Source: Scheffersomyces stipitis CBS 6054 (taxonomy: Eukaryota > Ascomycota > Pichiomycetes > Serinales > Debaryomycetaceae). Taken from it: a DNA stretch of 64,000 nucleotides. The translations under genes were made by a program, and so were the position numbers. Under the pieces are notes generated by a model, which ran no database searches, had not been told where the DNA came from, and was given only the letters and a program-made list of their open reading frames with translations. Positions 39,801 to 51,171 of the stretch are shown here, piece after piece (the stretch's first letter is position 1; each line of letters starts with the position of its first letter). The stretch spans positions 434,001-498,000 of the forward strand of contig NC_009048.1 in assembly GCF_000209165.1 (NCBI RefSeq), in the 5' to 3' direction.

Positions 39801-41819
39801 ATGCCTTCACTCGTATCAAAGCTTCCAAAGCGCTTCAAGGGCTTCCGCCGACGCCACCGGATCGTTCCGACCATGGTGCTCTTGCTAGTGGTGGTGTATC
39901 TTGTATTTTTCCAGCTTCGCATCTTTGCTGAAGACCCAAATGCCTCCCTCGAACGCTCCCTCATCATTGACCCTGACGACACCTCATTTTCACTCTCAAA
40001 GCTCTTGTCATACATGTTGCCGCTGAAGTCCAAGAAGAAGACGATACCGTTCAAACAAACTGATGCTGGCGCTCCTATTGTCGAAGACACCGTGGATGAA
40101 ATCAACTTCCAAGCTGTCGAAGGAACGTCTTCGTCGTCCTATGACGACAACATCCGTAAAAAAGTAGTCAAGAGCCCATCCCGGTCCAAAGGTTCCATCC
40201 AATCGCAGAATGCAAAAGCCCAGCTTGCTATAATCAAAGAACTAGAAGCCCGCAAGTTGCGAGTTATCAAGGATTTGCATGACAAATTTTACAGTAAAGC
40301 GCGGGAACACAACAGACGAGCAAAGGCATACAAGTTCTTTGAGGACATCTTCACGGTGTTCCATAACGGAAAACCCAAGATACCACCCTTGAGGAAATAT
40401 CTTTCTGATGACAGAATTTACCATGCCAGATACGACACCAAGGGCGTGGACAAAACCGTGTTTAGCGAAAAGTACCTTTCCGGCTTCCTCCAGCTCGATG
40501 AAGAAGAGCTAGAGTCGATGAAAGAGTCTCATCGGTACATTTTAGAGAATCTTCCAGAAAAAGCGCCAAAGGGTGTATACTCTGGAAATGGAATAGTCTA
40601 CGTCGGAGGCGGAAATTTCAACTGGTTGACTCTTTTATCGATCAAATCGATACGAGCAATCGGTTGCAAGTTACCCATTGAAGTAGTGATTCCCACGATT
40701 GACGAGTTCGAAGCAGATCTCTGTGCCCGTATCTTCCCAGCCTTAGGTGCCAGATGTATATACATGCCGTATGCATTAAGTGATCCTGAAAATACCAATT
40801 CAGTGGTTTCAAAGTTCCATCTCAATGGTTATCAGTATAAAGCATTGGCTATATTGGTACTGAGTTTTGAGAACATCTTACTTTTGGATAGTGACAACAT
40901 CCCAGTACATCCGCCAGATGATTTGTTCAACAAGGAACCTTTCAAGAGTAACGGCTTGATCGTATGGCCCGATTTCTGGAAACGTGCCACATCACCAGAT
41001 TACTACAAAATCGCAGGATTGTCTCCCAGTGATTCGAAGTTGATGCCCAAATACGACGAGGTGGCTGGAAGATACAACGATGCCAAACACGACACGAAAA
41101 ATCCCTTGGACTTGGACAATATCCCCTTGCATGATAGAGCAGGCAGTATCCCTGACCCAACATCGGAGTCTGGACAGCTTATGATTTCCAAAAAGACACA
41201 TACGAAGGCGTTGCTCTTGGCTCTTTACTACAACTTGTATGGACCCAGTCATTTCTATCCATTATTTTCCCAAGGATCTGATGGTGAAGGTGATAAAGAG
41301 ACCTTTTTGGCAGCTACAGTAGCTACTGGAAACAAGTTCTACCAAGTGTCAAAGTTCTTGAATGCTTTTGGACATTTTAACATAAAGCACGAGTTCGAGG
41401 GCACAGGAATGGGGCAGTATAACCCTGTTGAAGATTATGAGTATAATTTGTTACGGCAGCGTGCAGACTCTATGTCTGAAAAGCAAGTGGTGCAGTTCAA
41501 AAAGAAAAATACACTTTTTGAAAGAGGACCGCAAATTCTCTTTGTTCACGCCAACTTCCCCAAATTGAACCCTTGGACATTGAAGATAGAAAGAAAGTTC
41601 TTCAACGAGAAGGGAGAAAGATTCCGGTTGTATGGATCGGGAATGAAAGTCCGTACGGGCTACGATTTCGAGACCGTGCAATGGACGAACATGAAATATC
41701 TTCTATGTGACTTAAAGATCGACCTTGAGACCTACAGTGATGTCGACAGGTCTGAGTTGTGTAGTGAGATCTTTGAACACTTAGCCTTCTTACGGTCCAC
41801 CATTCATACCTTGGAATGA
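39801..41819 (+). CDS. Golgi alpha-1,2-mannosyltransferase, MNN2/MNN5 type (GT71)
   Basis: Adds alpha-1,2-mannose branches to the outer chain of N-glycans in the Golgi. 672 residues from the first ATG; the frame is open 56 codons further upstream but has no ATG there. The N-terminus is basic, then an anchor at about 23-42 (IVPTMVLLLVVVYLVFFQLR), a stem, and the GT71 domain with GIVYVGGGNFNWLTLLSIKSI, IEVVIPTIDE, YQYKALAILVLSFENILLLDSDNIPV (DSD metal motif) and GLIVWPDFWKR. C-terminal residues KYLLCDLKIDLETY are also typical. CTG-clade yeasts have several paralogues, so no symbol is given. Confidence 0.92.
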   Translation: MPSLVSKLPKRFKGFRRRHRIVPTMVLLLVVVYLVFFQLRIFAEDPNASLERSLIIDPDDTSFSLSKLLSYMLPLKSKKKTIPFKQTDAGAPIVEDTVDEINFQAVEGTSSSSYDDNIRKKVVKSPSRSKGSIQSQNAKAQLAIIKELEARKLRVIKDLHDKFYSKAREHNRRAKAYKFFEDIFTVFHNGKPKIPPLRKYLSDDRIYHARYDTKGVDKTVFSEKYLSGFLQLDEEELESMKESHRYILENLPEKAPKGVYSGNGIVYVGGGNFNWLTLLSIKSIRAIGCKLPIEVVIPTIDEFEADLCARIFPALGARCIYMPYALSDPENTNSVVSKFHLNGYQYKALAILVLSFENILLLDSDNIPVHPPDDLFNKEPFKSNGLIVWPDFWKRATSPDYYKIAGLSPSDSKLMPKYDEVAGRYNDAKHDTKNPLDLDNIPLHDRAGSIPDPTSESGQLMISKKTHTKALLLALYYNLYGPSHFYPLFSQGSDGEGDKETFLAATVATGNKFYQVSKFLNAFGHFNIKHEFEGTGMGQYNPVEDYEYNLLRQRADSMSEKQVVQFKKKNTLFERGPQILFVHANFPKLNPWTLKIERKFFNEKGERFRLYGSGMKVRTGYDFETVQWTNMKYLLCDLKIDLETYSDVDRSELCSEIFEHLAFLRSTIHTLE

Positions 41820-42059
41820 AAGTTATTCTTTCAACTGCATACTATAATACCTAATATATAGTCCTAATAACACATACATTCTCATTGAAGTGTAATTGTA
41901 GGAGAGAAGTTTCTCTTGCTGGTACATTGAATTTTGCACCCATATTTTGCGTTAGGTGCAGTACCAAACAAAAACCATCAACCGATTCGAAACGTATACA
42001 AAACTCGAACAAAATAACTTGGAGAAGCTCTTTGCTAAACACCACAAATTTAAGCATAC

Positions 42060-42521
42060 ATGTCTATAAAGTACCTATTTCTATTGTCCAGGCAGGGAAA
42101 GATCAGATTGGCCAAATGGTACGACACGATTTCTCAAAAAGAGAAGGGTAAAATCACACGTGAGTTGTCTACTTTGATACTCTCCAGACGAGCAAAGATG
42201 TGCAATGTGTTGGAATACAAGGACATGAAAATCGTATATAGAAGATACGCATCACTCTTCTTCATAGTAGGCATTGAATCCGGCGACAACGAATTGTTGG
42301 CGTTGGAGATTATTCACCGGTTCGTGGAGCAAATGGACAAGATGTATGGCAATGTCTGCGAGCTCGACATTATCTTTGGTTTCGACAAGGCATATCACAT
42401 TCTTGACGAGTTGTTGCTCGACGGTTACATCCAGGAGAGTTCTAAAAAGGAGGTTTTACGAAGAGTAGGTCAACAGGACGAACTTGAGAATATGGACGAA
42501 TTGGATCAAATATTGGCATAG
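42060..42521 (+). CDS. APS1: AP-1 clathrin adaptor small (sigma) subunit
   Basis: Small subunit of the AP-1 complex for clathrin-coated vesicle traffic between the trans-Golgi and endosomes. 153 residues, family length about 155. Starts [20 protein letters not shown] and carries the sigma signature [15 protein letters not shown] and the conserved [20 protein letters not shown] and [19 protein letters not shown]. These segments form the hydrophobic site that recognises dileucine sorting signals in this family. Choice of sigma-1 over sigma-2 rests on overall similarity (for example the CELDIIF region). Confidence 0.93.
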   Translation: MSIKYLFLLSRQGKIRLAKWYDTISQKEKGKITRELSTLILSRRAKMCNVLEYKDMKIVYRRYASLFFIVGIESGDNELLALEIIHRFVEQMDKMYGNVCELDIIFGFDKAYHILDELLLDGYIQESSKKEVLRRVGQQDELENMDELDQILA

Positions 42522-45500
42522 TAAATGTATAGATAGGTTCAATATATGCTGGGCATTTAGATTGACAGTATGAAAGCATAGAGGAGTACAGGAAGATGGA
42601 GCTACCGAGACTTCGGTGACGACAAGAGGACAGGATACATTTCAGCTGCTGGCTACTTTGTCAAGACCGGCTAGGCTAGTTCTACTGTGGGTCCGTTCTA
42701 GACTTCAATTATGACTAGAAACAAGCTGAGAAGTCCATTTGCACCTCGTCAAGTCAATGTCACACCGTTTCAACAGGGATTGCCGCAGCCTCATATCGGG
42801 CGAAGACACTCAATTGGAGTGGGCAGCCTCGTCTCAATTGACCCCTACATTCTGGGTCTTGACCTGGTTTCTGAAGAAAATCCCCTATTTCGTAGACATG
42901 ATCCAATTGTACGGAATTTTAACTTCAATACAGTTAGACATTCCGAGACGCAGACGACAAGATGAAAACCCCATATCAGGAGATATAATAGACACTTCCT
43001 ACGGAGCCCCGTATCAAAATCAAGGCTAAGCAGTTCAATTGCCTAATACAGAACTGCGGAACCAAAAGGGAAGCAAATCTAAACGCCAGACACGAAAACC
43101 CCAAGCCAAATCTGTCGAGACAAGTATGACATCATAGAAATTTGCCGAAATCACAGCTTAGCTAATCTAGCAGAGTATGCTTTGCTGGGCCCAATCGACC
43201 TTCCACAAAGCTCGAAAGTGCAGCAAAGTACGAAAGTTAAAAGCCTGGTATGGCTCTAAGAGGAGGAGACAGACGACCTAAAAATATATTCGTGCACCGC
43301 TTTGACGGGCTCCAGTAAATAGTTACCAGAAGTTACAGAGAAAGCCAGAAACTGCAGCATTAAATGGTCATGGTTATCTTGTGGCCAGATAAGTAGTACT
43401 ACGACGACGTCATCCTGCTGCTGGAGGGGGCGATAGAACAAAACGGCCTCTACGAGAGTTTAATTTGGTATGGGGTATATGCAATGGGGACAGAGAACTG
43501 AATTTTCCCGAAGCTTGAAAATATTCACGAGCCATAATACGGTTGCATAGGGAGAGAGCTACGGAAAGAGACATCACGGATATTGGGACATTGCTGAAGA
43601 AAATCGAGGGCTCCGTGCAAAGTAGGATTCTCACGCTGGGTTACAATACCGAAAGAGCTAGACGGCAGGGACAGATACAGGGCTACCTGTACGGCCTGTG
43701 CAGCTACAGAGATGCTTCCTCAGCCAACGATAAAACACAATACAACGAATCTACACTGTCCTACTGAGAGATGGAAAAAGGGGCTGCTGCCACCGATAGT
43801 ATCTGATAATTTGCCAGATATGAGATGCGTCCCAAGGCATTTCGCATAATTTGGATTTTCGAATATTATGGAGCTGTCGATATTTTAGTCGACCTACAAA
43901 CGGCGACGGGGCTAAATTTCTTAGAGCTGATAGGAGCAAATTCAGGTAGGGGGCAAGAGAGGGGAGAACATGAATTTTGATGGGTGTAGGCCAGGTGTTT
44001 GTTTCATTGCACCTCGTTTCATTCACCGTCCCGCCGTGGGCTTGTCAGAAGAGAAAATTATGTGGGCCCAAACAAAGCTGGAGCTGCTTCGAGACTCGCC
44101 ACATGAAAATGTCAAACGGGGGCCAAGATCCCACTCCCGCCAGTTCGCTACCTAGCAGACTATCAGCAAGGTACGTCTAAAGGTACAGACGAAGGCACAA
44201 AGCACAAAGCGGCGGTGGTTCTGTCGCGTACTTTCCGCTCTTTTCAAGCGGAAAGCGCAACAATAGTACAGAAAACAATACAATCACCAGACCTACATAG
44301 GGTGGCCTCCGGCACAGACCAGATGGTAAAATCCCTCAAGACGCTTCTGGCAGCGGTGGTGGATGAACAAAGACACGAACAATGCCCAGCGGTGTAGGTC
44401 TAAAATTAACGCCAGGTAGAACTGGGAGAAAAAGCAAGCGCTCGCAAACTACAGGAAAAAATAGAAAAGTAGGTTGGTGCAGCAGAGTGACTGGTGAAGA
44501 AAAGACAGAATTTGGAAAAATCACCTGAATAAAACCCACTAGCCCGAGCACACGCAACTCTCGCAATTTATTAAATTGCTCCAGCACCGGCAGAAGCTGG
44601 CAGACGCCAGAAGGACGGCCACGGAACGACCGCCAGCTAGCAAAAATTGCAAACAGACGAACACCCAGACGCCATCACTCGACTTTGTGCATGGAGATTG
44701 TTGGTGCTATGCCACAGACTGAGGTTTACAGCGGCAAGTCTCACATCTACCACCACGACCTGCCGTTTCACTTCCCAACCCGTCCCACCTTTCCTAGTAT
44801 GGCCCCAGCCGCGCAAGCGTACCATTTCCCAGGACAGTAATGCAGATTTGCACAATCTAAGTTGAGGGATTTTCTCCATTGGCTGGAAGGGCGCCGGGTA
44901 ACCCCCCAAAAGGGAGATTGCTACCTCGAACACGACCTGATTCTCCTGTAAACCCACAAACCTTTGCCCCTCTCGTCTTCCTCGACCCACCCGTCTGCAG
45001 ATTACGTCAGCGGCACATCACAATAATTTCAATATTTTCAGAGGCCAGTAGAGCCTGGGAATGTTATTGTGCGAAATTGCGAGCATAGTGCAAAAAAAAT
45101 TATTCAAAAGAAAGCTCTCACTTTCTGCGGAAAAAAATTTAGCACCCATTTGGGAGTACACTTTTTTTCCATATATATAATTGAAATATAAATCCACGAT
45201 TGTGAAAATTTGCAAATTTTGAAAGTTGTTGTTTCGACTAGAGTTATCGCACGCTGTTGGCAGACTATCTCGCGTTTTGCTTCTACCGGCATCTCCTATC
45301 AAATACATCCGTGGATTCCATCGACTGAGTTCTGTTCACGAGCCGTCGTTCACGTGAAGACCCTGTGCAGCTGCAGTCTATACCAGTACTACCGTCCGTC
45401 TCCTTCTCTACCACTGCTATCACGACTCACCAGAGCGCTAGAGAACCGGCTCCTACCCTAGTCTACTTCGATCTATTCACTTTTTACTTGTATCTTTCCG

Positions 45501-45793
45501 TTAAAATTGTCCGAAGTCTCGCTTGTACGATGTTGTATTAACAGGTTGTATCACAGTTGACACACCTACCCTGTTTAACGAATCTCCCATAACTTCGAAC
45601 TGCCCCAAGCCAGGTAATTCACCGAGAACACCCCCCTAATATCCCCAGTTCTTAACCGTACAGACTTCCTGTGTTTGTACCTTTACGATAACGACCAACT
45701 AATCTACTCATTTTTGTCACTTAATCTGCATTGATTTTTGTCCCAGGTTGATTTCCTATCTATTTGAAATATTCTAGCACAGTCACACTCGAC
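42522..45793. other. 3.3 kb gene-poor region upstream of a small Ser-rich protein
   Basis: I find no secure gene. Open stretches at 42711-42965 and 42730-43029 overlap in different frames; the second has a hydrophobic segment (FWVLTWFLKKIPYFVDMIQL) but no in-frame ATG at its start. The segment 43543-43767 is open with odd codon use. The last 450 bases before 45794 are pyrimidine-rich on the plus strand, like a long leader. CACGTG at 45351-45356. Confidence 0.45.
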
Positions 45794-46018
45794 ATGTCGT
45801 TTCTAAAGAAAAAGTCAAGCTCGTCCTCTTCCACTTCCAGAAGGTCGTCCAACGCCTCGTCTACCACGTCTGCTTCCAATTACACTACATCCAAGTCAAC
45901 AACCAGCTTCTGCAAGTTTGACGAGAAAAAGGACTATGTGCGTAGATGCTCGTTGAAGAAAACAGATGCAAAGGGCCACAAGCACCCAGTTGCAGTCACC
46001 TTCTGTTTGGGAAAGTGA
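45794..46018 (+). CDS. Small Ser/Thr-rich protein of unknown function
   Basis: 74 residues from an in-frame ATG; not recognised. The first half is almost all Ser/Thr/Ala/Asn with Lys and Arg (a low-complexity patch with SSSSSSTSRRSSN), the second half looks conserved and folded or binding: SFCKFDEKKDYVRRCSLKK, then KGHKHPVAVTFCLGK with two Cys pairs overall. Codon use is good for a yeast gene (TTG, AAG, TCC, ACC) and there is no overlap with another frame that would explain it. Its very long upstream region suggests tight regulation. Confidence 0.6.
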   Translation: MSFLKKKSSSSSSTSRRSSNASSTTSASNYTTSKSTTSFCKFDEKKDYVRRCSLKKTDAKGHKHPVAVTFCLGK

Positions 46019-47559
46019 GGGCAATCCACTCAGCAAACTTCTACCACTCTACAACTTTTTTTTAAAAACTTATTATGGTTCACAAACTCGGTATTTGGTA
46101 ATTTTTTTTGAAAATTAAGTTCCTTGCTTCCCTTATTGTATTTATTAGGTTTATTTATTTGTCTTTTTATCTGGCCACACGAAAAGGAAGTTATCTGTAT
46201 GGCTAGGTGTGCTGGTAAGACGTCACTTTCCAGTTGAATAGCCGGCCACACTATTTTTTTATACTGTATACTATTTCTTCAGGTTCTTCCATAATTTGCT
46301 ATAGTCCACAATATAGTGAAAAGGGTTTAAAATAAATACTCGTTAGGGCTACTAGAGGCCACCTAGCCTTGCCCAGTATTATCTGACAGACATATACGTA
46401 GAGCTGTAGGACACGTAATGTGCTCCCTAGCCGTATCTTGCTGATTGAGCGCTGGCTGCACTCGACTACGAGCACAGTCTACCACTACTGCCAGACACTC
46501 CTTGTAGGTACGAAATCATCTGACTACAAAGAAATTTTTGAAATCCAAATCGGTTGCACAAGCCATTAGACAAATTCCACGATTTGAATTTCACCGCTGA
46601 TCGATCGAATTTAAGATTGACACTCTGAAGTGATCTACATGTTCACAAGCTATTGCTATTTCTACAGCTATTTCCTTTTTGGAGTTGTTAGAATACTTGT
46701 AGAGTCGATGGCTCCATTTCTTCTAGAACCATAACTGAACCAAGTGTTCCAGTTGTTATTCCGGGCTAGAGAGTACGTCCACACTAGGGAGCTACGTCCA
46801 GCATGACCGCTCATTGCAAGTTTCCCGGTTTATTAGCTGAAGAAGAAAGCAAGCAAATATTGAGAATCGAAGTGTAAAATTTTTTGAAGTCTACTTGCGC
46901 AAAGTTTCTTGATTTTTATGGTAGCGCCGCTATAAATTTGTATGCTAATTACAATTATTCACCAGTCAAGCCAATGGTCTGCTATCAGCAGTGCGATTAA
47001 CTACGGTCCTATGAATGACGCACCATGGTCTGTGTCATTATTCGTGATTTGAGGTATTTGAGTTATTTTCATAGGATAATAATCTCTGCTCCGGACACCA
47101 CTAGTCCTATTTCAGTATTCACACCACTAATCACGAAGCGGAAGCTCCTTTCTTTCAGACACCTGATGATTGGCAGGCGGCGGACGCAGTGCTACTTTTT
47201 TCCATACAGTCAGATGACACCCACTAAGGGGGTTTACACTCTTCAGCACTTCTCAGCCAAAAACAGGTGAGGATTATGCAAGATGGATTATTGCATCGCA
47301 GTAGTAAATATGCCGTACTAGATGCAAAATATATCATCCCATACAGTATGCGATGGAGGCAGAGCCCTGAGTTGATCATTTAGGCGTGATTTGGCTATCT
47401 GTGTAAACGTATAAATATGGGAAATGTTTCGTATGCTGCTCTGGAGACTTTGAGTCCCGGTATAATATTCTCATTAATTGAACTCGCCATTTTATCGCAT
47501 AGTATATATTCATTCCAAGACTGTGCCATTGATAGATTGAATCTCACGCAGGCACAACA
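46019..47559. other. Intergenic: BDH1 promoter
   Basis: About 1.5 kb, no gene seen. Short ORFs at 46030-46251 and 47025-47270 are not supported. AT-rich near both ends. Confidence 0.5.
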
Positions 47560-48696
47560 ATGAGGGCAATAGTTTACCACGGAAACAAGGACGTAAGGTA
47601 CGATCCCCAGTATCCGGAACCCACTATAAATCATCCCAAAGAGGTCAAAATCAAAATTGACTACTGCGGAATATGTTGCAGTGATTTAGATGAATACCGG
47701 GATGGTCCAATATTTTTCTCGCCGGACCACCAGGCCATTTCCCGGAAACCCTTCCCACAAGCCATGGGCCATGAGATGTGTGGAGAAATCGTGGAATTGG
47801 GCTCTGCCGTTAATGCCAATTTGAAGGTTGGTCAAAAGGTTGTCGTCGAATCCACAGGAACCTGTTTGGATCGGGAATATCTAGAGTTACCTGAAAAGAA
47901 GTGTCTTTCATGTGTTCAAGGAGCCTATAACCATTGCGACCACATAGGATTTTATGGATTGGGCTTCTCCGATGGAGGATTTGCTGATTTCTGTGTTGTT
48001 GGAGAACATCATGTAATTCCATATTCCGAGGAAGATTTGCCAGTTGAGATTGCGGCTCTCACGGAGCCTTTAGCAGTCAGCTGGCATGGAGTGCGTGTTT
48101 CAAATGTCACCAAGGACGATTCGGCTTTGGTCCTTGGAGCAGGCTCGATTGGGTTGACCACCATAATTGCACTCAAAGGTCATGGGGTGAGGAATATAAT
48201 AGTTAGTGAGCCAAAAGAATCTAGAAGAGCTTTGGCTGAAAAGTTCCATGTCCAGGTTTTTGATCCCACGCCCTTTAATCACGACGAGAAGCTGTTGACT
48301 AAGGAATTGTTGAAGTTGAGTCCTCTTGGATGGGGTTTCAGTAGAATTTTCGATTGTTCAGGTAAAAAGGAAACGTTTGACATCTCCTTGAGTGCATTGA
48401 AGACAACTGGTATTGCCACCAATGTAGCCTTTTGGGCTCACAACAAGCAAACAGTGTTCCCTATGGATTTGACATTGCACGAAAAGAATCTCACCAGCTC
48501 TCTGTGCTACGTTAGAGAAGACTTCGAAGAAGTCATCCAAGCGTACAGAGATGGATTAATCGACCCCGAGGAGGTAAGACAGATAGTCACCAAAGTCGTA
48601 GCACTTAAGGATGGTTTTGAAGAAGGTTTTCTCCAATTAATAAACCATAAAGGAAAGCACATTAAGGTCCTAGTATCACCATTGCCAAAAATCTGA
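47560..48696 (+). CDS. BDH1: (R,R)-butanediol dehydrogenase, zinc MDR family
   Basis: NAD-dependent oxidation of 2,3-butanediol or acetoin, or a related secondary alcohol; cytosolic. 378 residues; S. cerevisiae Bdh1 has 382. Catalytic zinc site: CGICCSDLDEYRDGP and GHEMCGEI, with the partner Glu in ALTEPLAVSWHGVR. Structural zinc lobe: Cys residues in CLDREYLELPEKKCLSCVQG and NHCDHIGFYG. Rossmann motif GAGSIGL followed by VSEPKESRR. The region VAFWAHNKQTVFPMDLTLHEKNLTSSLCYV follows Bdh1 closely. It may instead be the paralogue Bdh2, whose substrate is unclear. Confidence 0.88.
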   Translation: MRAIVYHGNKDVRYDPQYPEPTINHPKEVKIKIDYCGICCSDLDEYRDGPIFFSPDHQAISRKPFPQAMGHEMCGEIVELGSAVNANLKVGQKVVVESTGTCLDREYLELPEKKCLSCVQGAYNHCDHIGFYGLGFSDGGFADFCVVGEHHVIPYSEEDLPVEIAALTEPLAVSWHGVRVSNVTKDDSALVLGAGSIGLTTIIALKGHGVRNIIVSEPKESRRALAEKFHVQVFDPTPFNHDEKLLTKELLKLSPLGWGFSRIFDCSGKKETFDISLSALKTTGIATNVAFWAHNKQTVFPMDLTLHEKNLTSSLCYVREDFEEVIQAYRDGLIDPEEVRQIVTKVVALKDGFEEGFLQLINHKGKHIKVLVSPLPKI

Positions 48697-48747
48697 ATAG
48701 ATATTCATATATGGTATTTAGATAAGTCATATCATCTGTGGAAGTTG

Positions 48748-50181
48748 TTATTTTTTCTTGATCTTTGAATGTAAAGCATCTACTTTAACTCTTTTGGAAA
48801 GACCAACTCTTCGATAGACTCCAGGTTGGTTTGTCCTGGATAAGATGTCTGCCAAAGATGCCTTATGCTTGTGTGTTTGTTTTTGATTTACCGTAGTCTC
48901 AATTCGTTCGCTAGTTCCTTGCTTTTTAGACGAGTTCTCTACCTTGGTACTTTTCTCGACAATAGTGCTATCACCTGATTGATGCGGGGTTGTATTCTTT
49001 TTGTATGAAAATGTAACTGAAAGAGACTTTGCTGGAAGTTCTATAACTGTCACTGGATCAACACTATCTTCATTACTTTCGATATCTTCAGTTTGGGTAA
49101 TCTGGTCCGGTGAATTTATCTTTTTCTCGTCATTTTTGTTTTCTTCTGGTAAATGTAATACTTCAGGTATATTGTTGAGCTTGGCTTCATGAACAAATGA
49201 GATATTCTCAGGATCTTGGATTTTTTCCTTCTCGTCGTCACTATAGTATTCACCTTCTGATATTTCGATTCTGTTTGAAAGATCCACTCTATCTGTCACG
49301 TAATCCGAAAGATTTTCTCGTTCTGAATTATCTTCTCTATAATTGAGACTCTCTTCTTCGTGTGCAACTGATTGTGATATGATCATATGACTTTGTGTTT
49401 GAGAGATAGCCGGTTGTGAACCATAGTACTCATCATTGCATTCAATTCCATAACTACCTGTCAAGTCCTCAGTCTGAAAATTAGGATTTGACAACTGAGA
49501 GTCGGTGGGAACATATTGCAGTTCTGTTGTGATCAAATCTGCCTCTTGCAAATTTAGCACACGTTCAGTAAGCTCATAATTATTTTGCTGAGAATCTGAT
49601 ACATCTTTTACTTGTAGCCCAAATTGTGAACTGGTTATGCATTCGATCTCTTCTTCGCTGTCAGCTACTCCTTCTTCAGAATCAATTTCATATACTGGTA
49701 TCTTGATCGTCCTATTTATTCTTTGCAATATTCCATTCTCGGCATCAAGGGGAATATTTCGAGGCAGAGATCGACTTCTGCATATCTTCTCTGGTTCATC
49801 TCGCGATACTGGTATAATTGGCTGTGCTGGTAATGCTTCTGGGATAGGCTGTATAATAGAAGATATCAGCATCTTATTGTGAGTTTCGTTAGAGGTCTCT
49901 TTCGAGGTACGATCAACAGGTATGTTCGTGCTCTTTTCTTGCAATATTGTTCTGTTTGGGCGAGTTGAAACATCTCTCACTGTTGCGACGACCGCAACTG
50001 ACTGCTCTCCGGTACTGCTGCCGTAAATATGAATAGCTTTCTTTTTCTTATTTCTTGGGCTATCTTTTGAAAACAAAGAAGTCATCAGTGATGGAGTCAG
50101 AGCTAACTGTTTTGTCCGAAGTGAGTTCAACCATTGTGATTGTTGCGTACTCGCTGAAGAGGCAATGCCATTGAGATCCAT
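48748..50181 (-). CDS. Disordered protein with a C-terminal Rad51AP1-like Rad51-binding motif
   Basis: 477 residues from the first ATG (the frame is open ten codons earlier without ATG). Nearly the whole protein is Ser/Thr/Glu/Gln-rich and likely disordered, with a short N-terminal block SQWLNSLRTKQLALTPSLMTSLF that looks conserved, and QSQ/SQ/TQ sites suggesting ATM/ATR-type phosphorylation. The C-terminus has RVGLSKRVKVDALH (residues 458-471), close to the motif of human RAD51AP1 as I remember it (RLGLSRLARVKPLHP) and of RAD51AP2. The functional inference is a recombination cofactor; no yeast homologue comes to mind, so the call is moderate. Confidence 0.5.
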   Translation of the reverse strand: MDLNGIASSASTQQSQWLNSLRTKQLALTPSLMTSLFSKDSPRNKKKKAIHIYGSSTGEQSVAVVATVRDVSTRPNRTILQEKSTNIPVDRTSKETSNETHNKMLISSIIQPIPEALPAQPIIPVSRDEPEKICRSRSLPRNIPLDAENGILQRINRTIKIPVYEIDSEEGVADSEEEIECITSSQFGLQVKDVSDSQQNNYELTERVLNLQEADLITTELQYVPTDSQLSNPNFQTEDLTGSYGIECNDEYYGSQPAISQTQSHMIISQSVAHEEESLNYREDNSERENLSDYVTDRVDLSNRIEISEGEYYSDDEKEKIQDPENISFVHEAKLNNIPEVLHLPEENKNDEKKINSPDQITQTEDIESNEDSVDPVTVIELPAKSLSVTFSYKKNTTPHQSGDSTIVEKSTKVENSSKKQGTSERIETTVNQKQTHKHKASLADILSRTNQPGVYRRVGLSKRVKVDALHSKIKKK

Positions 50182-51171
50182 TCTAGCTACAATTTTGAAG
50201 AATTTGCCCAATCCATAGAATTCTTCTAATTAGTTAAATACCCTGGTGGTGGAACCAAAACAAAGCAAAGTTAAAATTCGAGATTTTCACGTGACCTAGT
50301 AATATATTCGGAAAGTGGCTAATACCATCAAAGATGCAACAAATTATTAATAAGGGCTTTAATGAAGAGAATGTTTACAGTCAATACTTGAGTAATCTAG
50401 CTATATATTTTCAATTCTTTGTTCACTAGTAAAAATTTGGTGAACATGGGGCCAATTCTGTTGGCTTTAGTTTGATGGTGCACGACGCGGTGTACTAACG
50501 CGTACAAGTAGATACTAAATCCTATTTTATGCTTGTCTTTTCTTTCTTTCTCTTCGTGGTGTTGATCCAAAATTCCGTTTGTTACTTCAGTCGAGGTATG
50601 CTTACTGTGGATGAACAATTTTGGTAAACAAGAAGCAGATTCTGTTTGTTTGGTAGGTTGGACTAGAATGACTTTTTCTATTCATGGACTATTCGTATAC
50701 GCAGTGAATTCCGATTTCCAAAAGTATAAGTACATTATTGGGTTTTGGCCTAGGAAGCATTTCAATAGCAGGATTAAATGATTTTCAATAACAGAGCAAG
50801 GCATTGACACGATTGGAAATTGTGGCCGGCTTCTGGATTCCGAGACCTGATCTCAAATGGTAGGGTAAATTTCACCAGGTTTAATCGGGAGAGTCTTCAA
50901 AACAGCCAATTTTTAATGATTCAGTCAACTTTATGGAACCAAGATCCATACCGCAAGACGTGAAAAGATCCGTTCACTCTAGATTGATAAGTTACAAAGA
51001 AAGATGATAACTTCTGTCGTAGTCATATTCGGTACTCTCGTACTTTTGATGATGGGATGTGTTTGGAGAGGATTTCAACTTGGTCATTATAGAACATGAG
51101 CCAAACTACTGACAACAGTGACTTTGGATTGTACCTGTTAATATGTTCTTACATTTGACTTTTGTCCACAA
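50182..51171. other. Intergenic, AT-rich
   Basis: About 990 bases, no gene supported. Promoter of the preceding minus-strand gene with a CACGTG at 50288-50293, about 110 bases from its ATG. An ORF at 50397-50618 is not convincing. Confidence 0.5.
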
